Below are positions 1 through 11,343 of a DNA stretch of 64,000 nucleotides, piece after piece (within the stretch, counting starts at the first letter, position 1; each line of letters begins with the position of its first letter). The notes beneath the pieces were generated by a model. That model had not been told where the DNA came from. It ran no database searches and saw only the letters and a program-made list of their open reading frames with translations. The stretch covers positions 2,912,501-2,976,500 of the forward strand of contig NC_069367.1 of the NCBI RefSeq assembly GCF_021730395.1. The letters are read 5' to 3'. The position numbers and the translations under genes are program-made. Source of the DNA: Mercenaria mercenaria. Its lineage: Eukaryota; Mollusca; Bivalvia; Venerida; Veneridae.

Positions 1-3000
1 ATTTACTAATATTATGCCAGTGGGCAAATGTTTTAAAACCCAACCCAAAACCCAAAAACATAATTTTTATTTTTAAACTAAAATTAAAGAAACCCACTAA
101 ATCTGAATTTTAAAATCACTCGGTTTTTTTTTATTAAACTTTTAAATGTTTTAGAAATTAAAAACTAAATTTTTTTTCCATTTATATAATTTTCAAACTA
201 TCTTTTTTAAATTTAAAAACTAAAAAAAAAGAAAAAAAAATTTTTATATAACATTTCAAGTTGTTTTTGGAAAAAAGAGAATTTATTTTTAATAGTTCAC
301 AATTTTTTCTAAACCCTTTATTTTTTAATTCTTCATTTTAATTCCAGCATTAATTGAACCACAAATAACTCCCCAAATCATTAACCCCAAATTCCTTTTT
401 GAAATTTCATGGACAAACGTCATAACCTTGTCCCCTAATTCTTTTTTAAAATTTTATAAAATCTTTTAATTAAAAGGTAAACCTGACATTTTCGTTTAAA
501 ACTTTAAAAAATTTTTATTGAATGAATGAATGCTTTTTCTTATGTTTTTCTTTATTAAACAAAAACAATTTAAAACTCATCTACTTTAGTGTTAATTACT
601 TCTTTTTTCCCGTTATTCTATCCTTGCCCTTAATTTGGTTTTGACCAAAAAAGTTTAAAATTTTAATTTTAAAATTAAATTACCATATTTCCATTTTGGG
701 AAACTTTAATTGGGGGGGGGGGGTTGGGGGTGGTTTTTATTCCCCTTTTTCCCCTAAATAAAAGCTAAAATTTAAAAATATTTTTTCAACCCTTTTTGTA
801 CTTTTTCCATTTTTGTTTGTTTTTGTTTTTTTAAACTTTTGTTATTTTCCCCGTTTAAATGGATCTTTTTATCTTGGGTTTTTCTAGCTAACCCGACCGG
901 GTTTTGCTTTACAAAATTCGTAGTAACATTACTAAATTTTTTTGGACCCTTTTTCTTTATTTTAAAATTTTTTTAGGATAGATTCACGCAGTAAAAAAGG
1001 CAAACATTTCAAAACGGTTTGGGAAAATCCATAAATTTTTTTAAAACCTCAGTATCCAAACCAGCATCAAAACTATTCATTGGGATTTTTTCCTCCCATT
1101 TTCAAATTCCCTCAACCCGGTTCCCTTTATCCCTTTAGGAACTCCCGAAAATTTGGGATTGGGTTTTTGGAATAGCTGTTGGGGGACACCCTGGTATGTT
1201 TTTATGTCCCCTTTTATTTCATCACCTAAAAACGCTAATTGTTTGTTTTTTTAAATTCCCCGGGAATGCTTTTAACTGACTTTATAATTGTTCTTTTTGA
1301 CTTCTATTTTTTTCAGTTTAAATTTGGTTTTTTTAAAATTTTTATTTTTACAAATCCCGAATTTGGGACTTTTTCCCTTTTTTTTTTCTCTTTATTAAAA
1401 TTTTTCCCCTAAAATTTCCAACTTTTTCCCAACTAATTTTTTTCTTATTTTCATTTTTAATTTTGAATTTCATTAATAAAAAATTTAAAAAAAATTAAAA
1501 AAAATGTAAAAAATGTAAGAATTTAAGTAAAAATATTGTAAAATAAAGTTTAAAATTATATAAATGGGAAAAAACCAAATTATGGGTACAAAAAAAAGAT
1601 AAAACCAATAACTTTAACAATTTTTTCCTTTTCCAGATTTCATGTTTTAGAATGTTAAAAAAGTTGGGTCGTCAAGGGTCTGGAAAAACAAATACATTAA
1701 TGATAAACCCTTTGAAAACCCCTTTTTAAAAATTTTGAAAATTAAACTTATATGCTAAAAACCTAGAAAAATCTAAATATCAAGATTTTAAAAAAACAAA
1801 TTAAACCAAATTTTCAAAAAAAATTAAATTAGAACCAAATGAAATACTTTAATATTCACCGAACCCGACCAAATTTTAACCTTTTGAAACCCTTTAATCA
1901 GAAAAACAAAAAAGTAAAATTTTTAAGATTTTTTAAAGGGAAGATAAAAAGGTTTTAAAATGAAATAACAAAAAAACTTTATTTAAGGACGCCCCAAAAA
2001 CTGTTTGTGTTTTTTTATTTAATCAGTCCCTTTCTTTTAAAAAAACCAAAGGATATTTGGATTAACTGTTCACATTATATTTTATTGAAAGTCCGGGTAA
2101 AAATTTTTAAAAAAAAAAGGAAAAAGTATGAAAAAAATTAGAACGTGATACTTTTGCTAATCCAAAAAATCAAAAAAAGAATTTTTTATATATTTTTCCC
2201 AAAACCCAAGGGAAATTTTTTTAAAAAAAAAAAAACTTGGAAAAATAAAAATTATAAAAATGGGGTTTTTTAATGACGAAAAAAAAATAAGTGAACCTGA
2301 CAGTAAAAGTAAAGTTAAATTTAATAATTGGGTTTTAAGTGATTAAGCACAAAAAAACAAATTTAAAAAACTTAAAAAAAGGGAAAAAGGAAACGTATCT
2401 TTTCCCCGGAAATAAGGAACTTAAAAAACAAAGAATAGACATTAAATATGGGGGGTAAAGGGAAAAAATCAAACCAAAAATCCAGATAAACCCAACGAAG
2501 CAGTTCCAAGACGGTTTGTTAAAAAAAAAATTCAAAGGTAAAAGATGACTAAAAACTTGAAACATCAAAATTAAAAAAAAAACCCTAAAAAAGAAGGAAA
2601 AAAATTGAAAAATAAACAAAAATTTTAAAAAAGAAATTTATTAAAAAATTAAACAAATTTCAAGGGAAAAATTTAAGAAGAAATGAAACCCAAGGGTTTA
2701 ATTTTTATTAAAGAACTTGAAGAGAAAAAATTATTTGGGAAAAAAAAAAATGACAACATAAAAGAAGTTTTTCGAGTAAAATTTTAAAAATTTTTTCACC
2801 CAAATTCAAGAATTAAAAAATAGTTTTGATTAAACATGAAAAACTAAAAACCCAAAATTATTGAAACTGAAAAAAAGAAAAAAAAAATGTACAGTTTTAA
2901 AAACAAACAGAAAAAAAAAAACTAAAAACGAAACTGAAAATAACTAAAGATTTAATAAATTAATTTTAAAAAAACGCAAAATATAATCTGATTTGGAAAA

Positions 3001-6000
3001 GGGAGCTTTCACAAAGAGGGAAAGATCATGACACAGCATTTGAAAACCTTAAAAAAAAAATTTTAAATTTTAAAATAATGACTTTAAAAAACCCAAAAAT
3101 TTTAAAATTTGGAAAAGTATTTTTTTGACAAACCCTCATAAATTTAAAATATGCAAAACTTTAAAAAATATTACAAAAAAATTAAAAAGAAAATATTTAA
3201 GAATTTTAAAGCAAAAATTGAAAAACATTTAAAAATTTAACTGGACTTTTTAATTTAAAAATCATTTAAAAAAGGAAGTTAATTACTGCAAATTTCTGAA
3301 GCAAATTTAAAATAAATTAAAAAACACAAGCAAATTAGAGAAAAAAAAAAAATTTTTAAAAATGATTAAAATGGGCATGCACTTTACAAAAAAAGTAACG
3401 AAAGTTTAAGAAAACTTAAAAAGGTTTTTAAAAAAAAATATTAATGAAATTTTAAAAAAACATTTAAAGAAAAAATTTTTAAAATAAAATTAAAAAAAAA
3501 AAAAAAGAAATTTTTACCGTAGTTTTAAAAATCACTAAACAAGGGGAAACAATCACGCAAATACTCAATAAATTTCTGCTAAACAAAAACAATAACCGCA
3601 AAAAAAAGGAAAAATTTCCAAAAAATTCCCCAAAAAAAAATAAAAAAATTTTTTCTTAAAAAAAAAACACAAATTTGCAAAAACAAAGAAAACGTTTTAC
3701 AATCTAACCTTTTGAAGTGGCCACAAAAAAACGACTTGTTATTTACTTTAAAAAATTTTTCCCAAAAAAAAAAAAAAGACAGGAAAAAAGAAAAAGGCTA
3801 GAGGAAGTGGGGCATGAAGTTTTTTCTCTTTGAAAACAAAAAACCCCCTTTAAAGATTATGTAAAAAAGGGAAAAAATATTTTTAACCGTCGTGTGCCGG
3901 AAAATAATTTAACCCTATAAAAAAATAAACCGGGCCCAAAATAAATTTTAAAAGCTTTAAAAATTTTTAAAACCCGGAAAATTTTTGAAAACTAAAGAAG
4001 AATTTTTTAAACACAAAACCAAAATAAAAAATTTTTGGCACCCAAAATTAATTTTTTTAGTGGGGTTATAAATTTTTAAAAAAACCGGAAGTATAAAAAA
4101 GATATTAAATTTTAAATTTAAAGGGGACCAGGCCCCAAGGGAACCCCAAAAAAAACCCATTAAAACCCCAAAATCACATTTATAAAATTTTAAAAATGGG
4201 AAGGCTTAAAATCAAACAATTCGGATATAGAAAGGAAATTTTTTAATTTAAATATAACAGCTGAGGACTTTACACTGATCAGTTTAAAAAACCCATGTAT
4301 AAGAAAAAAAAATTTAAAATTTTTCTAAAACCCGGGCAAGTTGAAAATTCAACCTCATGACGATTTTTGGGAACTACAAAGAAAAATTTTCGCATTTTTT
4401 TCGGATAGTTTAAAATCAAAAAAAATATATCGGAAAGAACCAAAAGGGCAGTGAAAAAATAAAACCTGGGTTAAAAAATAATAACATACAATATCAAGGG
4501 CAAAAAAAAACACATTTTGTGGTTAAATTTTTGTTTTTTTTTTCAATTTAAAAGTTACAAATGGTATAAACATTTTTGATTTATTGAAAAAAACACTTAA
4601 TAAACAATGTAAAACAAAAAAAATAATTCAACAACATATGCCTATTTTTTAAATCAAACGGTTGGGGTAAATTTTAGTTGTTGTACTTAAAAAAAAGTAA
4701 ATTTTTTTAATAATTTTTAAAAAAAAAACAAAAGCCGTGTTCGAAAATTAAAATTTTTAAACCCCACGCCAGGGAGAATTTTATTACGTGCACACCCGAC
4801 GCCGGGGTTTAACCATTAGGCTTTCCTAAAAGACCCATCTGAGGCTCACCAAACAGCCCGTTTTTTCCTAAATCAACAAACCTGCCCGGTTTTTTCAGCC
4901 AGAATCACCCTTTAACCCCATTGGTTTTTTGCCCCCAAACCTTTGAAACTAGAGACAAAACGGGAAATAAGCCCAAATTTAGGGCTATTACAACATTGAC
5001 GGAAGAATTTTTTTATGGCACAACCAGTCAATGTCATAACAGCGGCTGTAAAACCCTTTAACAGACAAAGGCCCAACTAGTACACAAACCATACTCCCAA
5101 ACAACCTTTAAAAAAAGACAAGGAAACGGGCAGATTTGACTTTCCCGGGAAATAAGCCCAAAAAGAACAACCCTCTCCCAAAGAAAAAAAAGTTGAAACC
5201 GGGTTTTAAAAATTGAAAAATTCCTTTTTTTTTATAGGTTTTTGTTTGAAATTATCAAAAAATTTTATTTTTTGTGTTATAATTTTTTCAAAAAAATTTT
5301 TTTTTTCTAAAAAAATAACAACTCCTAAAAAATTTTAAACCCCAAAATTAATTTAAAAAAATTTTTTATGAATTTCAATTATCAAAGGGAGAATTACTTG
5401 TTTTTTTAAAAAAGGGAAAGAATTTTTAAATAACCCCAAACCTTTTTTTTAATTTTTTTTATATTTACATTTGGTTTTCCCGGGCCTTTTGAAAATTTTT
5501 GGTTTTTTTTATATTTAAACAAATTTTTTTCCCGGTGTGTTTTTTTAGTTTTAAATTTTTTTTTTTTCCCCCCTGGATAATTATTTAAAGTAATTTTTTG
5601 GAAATTTAGGGACATTTTTTTGTCATTTCTAATGTCTTTTTAAAAAGTTTTTTAAACAAAGTAAAAGGGTTAAAAAAACAAGGAATTTAAAAAAAAATTT
5701 AATTTAAAAAGAAAATAAATGGGATAAATTCAACCACATTAAAAATTTTTCTTTTCCCGTAAGGGTTTTATTAGGCCCAAAAATTAATTTTAAAATTTTG
5801 TTAAACTCGGTTTAGTGTTTAAAGTTTTTTTGTGGAAACCCATTTTAAATAAAACATATGTTTTTTTCATTTTAAAACATCTTTAAATTAAAACAACTTT
5901 AGGGAAAACCAGAGGGTTTTTAAAAGGGTTTAAAAAAATTTTTGGGGTTTTTTAAAATTTTCCGGGATTGGGGCCGGGTTTTGGGCCAAGGGTTTAAAAG

Positions 6001-6120
6001 GCAAATGGGGTTAGATTGACTTTGCACAAACAATAAAATTTCAAAATTTTAGTTTAATAAATTTGAGCAAATTTTAAAAATTTAATTTTACAACAAAAGA
6101 ATTTTTTAAAAAGCAAAACA
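1..6120. other. Homopolymer-dense block, probably unpolished assembly
   Basis: This stretch is unlike the rest of the window. Almost every base sits in a run of two to ten identical bases (A, T, C and G runs alike, for example the 12-14 G run near 713-724), and ordinary dinucleotide alternation is rare. No ORF here looks like protein: the translations are chains of F, K, L, N and P. The texture changes near 6120-6160 to ordinary bivalve-like sequence. The simplest reading is a contig end or gap fill made of uncorrected long reads with homopolymer errors. Genes could be hidden here but cannot be read. Confidence 0.65.
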
Positions 6121-6975
6121 ATGAATTGGTATCCCCCGCAAAATGGGTTTTAGCTCAGGAATTTTTACTTTCCCGCGTTTCGGAGTATAGCTGGAAAGTT
6201 TTGTCTTTGAGTTACGGTTTATTGAACCGCACTGGTCAAGTATGTATGAATATTGTCCAATGGGAATTTGTTTATTCCCAAACTGACCAATTAGAAATTA
6301 ACATAAGTTACAAGTATAATGTGTTGTAGATATTTGTCAGTTCTAGCGTGCACTTATTTAGCACTGGATGAATTTCAAGTTTCTTAATATAAAAAAGAAG
6401 TATATATTTTTTTTATAAGGATTTGAATAATTTAGTTTTTACATTTGAAAGCTGTTACATATTTGATTTTTGAAAATAGGCACAAGTTATTATTAATAAG
6501 TAGATCTATTGTAGATATACTTCATTTAGCACATAAATGAGTCAGTTTTTCTTGATAGTAAGAAGAAAGTTTTTTCTTAACAATATAAACTATTTTTTAT
6601 GCACATATAGAAATTCTGTGTCGCAATTAAATTAACACTTTTTAATGTGTGAAGTCCACACACACCATTGAGGAAAGCACTGAATTGGTTTTTTTTTGGA
6701 CACAGGTTTTCAGAGTCACATTCTCTGTTTTTTCCTGGACGTCGTGTTTTTCAATGTTATGGAGAATTCCGATACGAATTAATAAAACATTATAAGACAA
6801 AAGGTTTTGATTATACATGAATGGCATATGTAATGAAAGAATGGATTTACACAGTAACAATGTTTATATTATACATCAGTATCATATTTATAAGATACAA
6901 TACGAGATTTACGTATTTTTTGATAGTATTTGTTATACAGTATGTCATTCATATCGTATCGGAATAAATGGTCCC
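6121..6975. other. Non-coding, nothing recognised
   Basis: Ordinary AT-rich sequence with no ORF that looks coding. It leads into the 25 bp tandem array. Confidence 0.5.
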
Positions 6976-7175
6976 GTAGCCAGAGCGCACAGCTACAAGG
7001 GTAGCCAGAGTGCACAGCTACAAGGGTAGCCAGAGCGTACAGCTACAAGGGTAGCCAGAGTGCACAGCTACAAGGGTAGCCATAGCGCACAGCTACAAGT
7101 GTAGCCAGAGTGCACAGCTACAAGGGTAGCCAGAGTGCACAGCTACAAGGGTAGCCAGAGCGCACAGCTACAAGG
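6976..7175 (+). repeat. 25 bp tandem array, 8 copies
   Basis: Eight head-to-tail copies of a 25 bp unit beginning GTAGCCAGAGCGCACAGC. Copies differ mainly at one C/T position in GAGCGCAC/GAGTGCAC, plus a few single changes. The high similarity points to recent amplification. Confidence 0.95.
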
Positions 7176-7492
7176 GCGAAATAGAGTTTGTGTTAAGTTT
7201 TATTTATAAGTAAAGAGAAGACTGCCAAGGAAATATATCCGGCAAATAGTTAAGAATGCTACTAAGAAGCAAATAATTTCTTTAGTCAAGATCAATTTAA
7301 CAGAAAACGAATGTTTTGAGAGTACATAATAAATGTATGTTAAGTTGTTCCTGACTAATGAAATTATTTTGAACGGAATTATAATTACTGTTTTAGGCTT
7401 AATTAGCTTTTAGAACAACTCCCTAAGTTGATAAATATTCATGGAAGGTTTAAATTAGTTTTATTTTTTAGGTGAAAGGAGTGTGTGTGTGG

Positions 7493-7493
<1 letters not shown>

Positions 7494-7524
<31 letters not shown>
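7494..7524 (+). repeat. 31 bp poly-G run
   Basis: An uninterrupted run of 31 G is followed by A and four more G, and preceded by a short GT repeat. Length in a run like this is unreliable, and it could form quadruplex DNA. Confidence 0.9.
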
Positions 7525-7525
<1 letters not shown>

Positions 7526-7529
7526 GGGG

Positions 7530-8180
7530 ATCCGGATGAGGGTACAAAACTTCACATGTTGATAATAAATACTGATGGAAAAATGAAAAAATAATGGGGT
7601 GGGCTGCATGATCGGGGTGGTGGAGGTGATTGGTTGGAGGAGCTAGGTGGGGAGAGGATACATCTTTGCAACTTTACATACTGATAAATGTTCATGGAAC
7701 ATTTAAGGTTAAAAAAAAGAAGAAAAAAAAGAATTTGTGGGGTAGGGAGGTGGACGAGGTGTGACCAGGACGGTGGAGTGACCGGGTACACAACTTCACA
7801 TGTTGATAATAAATGTTTATGGGAAGAAATGAAAGTAGTGTCATGAAATTATACCAATTGGTAAGTTTGTTATGTACAAATACATGGATTTTTAAACAGT
7901 TAAAGGGCAATAACTCTGAAATTGCTAAAATATGTTATGAAGCAGAAATTTCCAAATTTATAGTATCCTATATAGTTAACACTAGAATCTACTAAGGACC
8001 CTAACCCTGGTGTTATTTGGGCAGATTGATTGAAACCTGACGGACCCCAATTCCCTGTAGTGGTGAACATGTATAATATGAAGTTTCATTTAAATATCCC
8101 AAACCACTTCCTAAATATGGCTCCGGACAGACGGATTTGTGTGAACTTTGTCAAATTATTTCAAGTTTCTTCATGGACGC
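7530..8180. repeat. Degraded dispersed repeat of a type common in molluscs
   Basis: The phrase CTTCACATGTTGATAATAAA occurs twice (about 7550 and 7794) around G-rich segments. It is followed by GGGCAATAACTCTGAAATTG and AAGTTTCATTTAAAT, then CGGACAGACGG. I recognise these phrases from abundant mollusc dispersed repeats. Both ends are indistinct, so the family cannot be named. Confidence 0.45.
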
Positions 8181-8323
8181 TTTCAATAAAAATGTTTTAA
8201 AACGGTTTTGACAATGTCTTTTGGTGTTTTTACTTTCCTGAGGTTTCATGTTGTCTATGAATATCGATGTACTGTTTTGGTAGGCAGACGATTATTATCT
8301 TGTTAAACCTTTCAGGTAATTTG

Positions 8324-8692
8324 TCATAGAGCAACATAGCTTTCCGGCCTTACATGTACCATTTCTCCACTTCCTACACCTATATAAACTAAAGTACGAC
8401 AGCGATTATCACGCCATAGCTTTACGAATAAACGTAATTTTTTAAAAGTAACATTTATTCCATACATGTATGTATCCTGTGTCAGGAAAATCTTTCTGTC
8501 TTCAAGTTCATTATAAAGATCTAATGCCTGGTCAGAATCGTAACCGCTGTACATTTTGAGAAGGAATGACGGTATATAAGTCGGATATCGACCTCGTACA
8601 TCGGCCTTTCTCTGTAGGAAAGACCTCGTACTCGGTCGATATCCTATACATAAAGACATGAATGTCATAATTGAATGAATAGGAAATCGCAA
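8324..8692 (-). CDS. Unassigned ORF, 122 aa, possible gene fragment
   Basis: This is a stop-free frame of 122 codons in AT-rich, non-repetitive sequence, which is longer than expected by chance here. The middle (about residues 45-95) has a protein-like mix, including SDQALDLYNELEDRK followed by an aromatic-rich stretch. That piece faintly resembles one helical-hairpin repeat of the PPR type, but one weak match is no evidence of function. No splice sites or neighbours support a complete gene. An imperfect hairpin around GGATATCGACC (about 8587-8648) overlaps its 5' part, which argues for caution. I do not recognise the protein. It may be a decayed exon. Confidence 0.22.
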   Translation of the reverse strand: MRFPIHSIMTFMSLCIGYRPSTRSFLQRKADVRGRYPTYIPSFLLKMYSGYDSDQALDLYNELEDRKIFLTQDTYMYGINVTFKKLRLFVKLWRDNRCRTLVYIGVGSGEMVHVRPESYVAL

Positions 8693-8892
8693 GTCTAGAT
8701 TTTGTTTAATATGCCTAGTACTAACAGTATAAGCTATCTCCCTCTACATATGTTTGGTACCACAAAATGTTTCAAGATAATCAACAGAACCATGAGCGTG
8801 TTGAAATGTTGCCTTCCTAAATGGGATGTGGCTACAGTTATCAACACTTTACTATGTGAACTCATTTTACGGTCACATGTCTACCTGTAAAA

Positions 8893-9616
8893 ACCGCATA
8901 CATGCATTAGGAATAATCATAAAGTCAGTAGCACTAGCACAACATATGGCTAAAAGAATTTTTAACAGTGTTACCAAGTCCCCCGCCTAGGGACTTAAAA
9001 AAAACAAATTGCAGGGATCTTCTAAGTAAGAGGGCTATATACTAAATAATGTATATAAATCATAAATACAGTTATGATTCATGAAGATGTTATAAACTTA
9101 TAAAATGTCTGGAAATCTTAATTAGGTGAATGCGTTCAAATTTTAAAGACCAGACAAGGAACAGAACGTGTTAACCTTTGACCTCTAAGTGTGCCATTGA
9201 CCTTAGAGTTAAGGGTAACTTTCTCGTCTATTCTCGAGTATAATGAAGAAGGAGGAGAAGAAGAATCTTTATTATGCATGAAATCTTATAAGATCTATGA
9301 GCATAGCATGATAAATACATGTATCCAGTTTATCTAAAAATCAAAATCGTGGCAAGATGGCACGACATTTCCGATTAAATACCCTTTAAATACAAACTTC
9401 CAAAATTATTTAGTTTCAAAAACGCAGAAATTGCTTTTTGTGAGAGAGACGAAATAACATGAAAATGTTTTGCCTTTCACAATACAATATGACAAAAAAC
9501 ACACACAAAAATAAAAAACAGAAGAGATTATATTTTGAAAACGACAAGGGTGGGTCTTTAATAAAATTTTCTAGGTGAAAGTATCTATGTTGTTTCTAAC
9601 ATTAATATTCATTAGA
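8893..9616. other. Non-coding, nothing recognised
   Basis: AT-rich sequence without coding signals. A short purine-rich GAAGAAGGAGGAGAAGAAGAA stretch lies near 9244. Confidence 0.5.
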
Positions 9617-9979
9617 CTACCTATTTCTCAATTGAAAAGCTTCATACATGTATATCGAGAGATTTCGGATTTCTGTTACGTTTTCACTTTTTAATAATTG
9701 CAAAAACTTAAAATTACTCGGATTTTGCCAATAGTATTTACTTATATATTGCCGACGTAAATGAGAAAAATATGTTTCCGCAGTAACTCGACGGAGCCTT
9801 GTACCAAGCCTCACCGCCTGATAAGAGTAAACTCTCGACAGGATATTCCCATTTGCACCTACATCTAGTGTAAACATCTTATAATTTGCAGCGAAATTGG
9901 ACTTTAAAATATTGTATGTTCCTGAATATATGACATTATATCCTATAATTATACAAAGCGAAGTGTTTAGCATATACAA
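9617..9979 (-). CDS. Unassigned ORF, 120 aa, possible gene fragment
   Basis: A 120-codon open frame on the same strand as the P450 gene, about 1.4 kb downstream of it. The first 20 residues are hydrophobic and could act as a signal peptide or anchor. The remainder is basic and aromatic-rich (for example LGTRLRRVTAETYFSHLRRQ). It has no tandem-repeat origin, so length alone makes it worth recording. I do not recognise a family, and no Kozak context, poly(A) signal or introns single it out. It may be a lineage-specific small gene, an exon, or chance. Confidence 0.25.
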   Translation of the reverse strand: MYMLNTSLCIIIGYNVIYSGTYNILKSNFAANYKMFTLDVGANGNILSRVYSYQAVRLGTRLRRVTAETYFSHLRRQYISKYYWQNPSNFKFLQLLKSENVTEIRNLSIYMYEAFQLRNR

Positions 9980-10309
9980 CGGAATAGCCGCTCTTGTGAA
10001 ACAATGCGTTAGAAAAAAGAGTACATGTGTTTACGAAAGATGAAATGGAAACAGAAATTTGTAGAAATTTGCAAAAAAAAAATGACACAAGAAACAAAAC
10101 AAAACAAAACAAAAAAGTCCGAGTGAAAGACAAGATTGTAGGAATTGTAGGACAGCACTGACATTTATTGTTTCACTGGCAAATCTCATTGTTGTCAGTT
10201 GCTTCAACATTTGATCTTAACTGCAGATAAAATATTTGTGGTTTCACTCTTACTGTTCTATTTTTGTTTTTGTTACATGATCTAAGAGGCCTGTACTTGT
10301 TCTTTCTAG

Positions 10310-10425
10310 GAAAGACGGCTTCGCATGTATCGGTGCTATACACCGGGCACGTTAAAAAAACTGTCTATTCGCAAAGAGCTGGGCTAAGTTAGCCGGACAG
10401 ACCTTTATCTAAAAAGGATTTCTCT
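10310..10425 (+). repeat. Dispersed repeat fragment
   Basis: The phrase GGTGCTATACACCGGGCACG followed by CTATTCGCAAAGAGCTGGGC and TAAGTTAGCCGG matches, from memory, a short abundant mollusc repeat. Ends are not resolvable. Confidence 0.4.
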
Positions 10426-10751
10426 CTATAATAATAATTAGAACGTACAAAACAATAAAGTGCAACATATTTATGATTTTGCATACTGTTTTGCTTATAT
10501 TATACCAGGCAAAACACAAAGACTTAATCTTAGAATTATAAAGTCCTTTAAAATCCCTCTTCCCCCAGTTTTACAGAATTAAGGATATATTAAAACTCCA
10601 GTCTGCCTTTGTAGTTGTGGTGCTGGTGTCTTTTTCTAATATTTGTTTATGTAAGTCTGAACTAGGTAAGTAGCAAACAAAAAAGTCTAGTCCATTTTCT
10701 TTATGGCTACCGTCATTTTATATACATGTAAAATGTTCATGCTCATCTAAT

Positions 10752-11070
10752 CATCTTACATATTAGTCTTATGATCTTACATGTTTATCTTATCATCTTA
10801 CATGTTCATCTCATCATCTTATATGTTAAACTTTTCATCTTACATGTTTATCTTATGATCTTACATGTTAAACTTTTCAGCTTACATGTTTATCTTATCA
10901 TCTTACATGTTTATCTTATGATCTTACATGTTAAACTTATAATCTTACATGTTTATCTTATGATTCTTACATGTTTATGCACGGTACATTATGGTACTAA
11001 GGGGTCGATAATTGCCTCCTTTGCTCCTTATCACCATACATATTTATCTTATGATCATACATGTTCATCC
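10752..11070 (+). repeat. About 21 bp tandem array
   Basis: Degenerate copies of ATCTTACATGTTTATCTTATG, often alternating with a TTAAACTTTTC variant. They are dense to about 10985, with scattered copies to about 11070. Because the period is a multiple of three it opens a false 105-codon frame. Confidence 0.85.
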
Positions 11071-11169
11071 AATGTCCTCAAGTTATAATTATGTTTATAC
11101 TTTTGTGTGTACAGCTTTGAACACGGAGTAAAAATCATTTCTCAGTATTTTTATGTAAAATATCCAAAA

Positions 11170-11199
11170 AAGGAATAAGGAATTAGTTCCTTATTCCTT
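11170..11199. repeat. Perfect 13 bp inverted repeat
   Basis: AAGGAATAAGGAA is separated by four bases from its exact reverse complement. It lies about 145 bp beyond the P450 stop codon, in what may be its 3' untranslated region. Confidence 0.8.
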
Positions 11200-11343
11200 A
11201 TTTGAAAAGGGAATAACGAATACCAGACCAGTATATTGGTCATTTATCCAAACAGACTAAATAAAAGCATAGAAAACAAACCAAATACTAAAAATGTACT
11301 GAATTTCACATAGGCATGAAACAAAAGAAATGTAACGTTCGCT

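Noticed and set aside
2335-5615. Small frames in the first 6 kb
   Set aside because: Homopolymer-driven translations (F, K, L) in probably unpolished sequence.
6976-7175. CRISPR-like array
   Set aside because: Direct 25 bp tandem units without spacers in a eukaryotic window.
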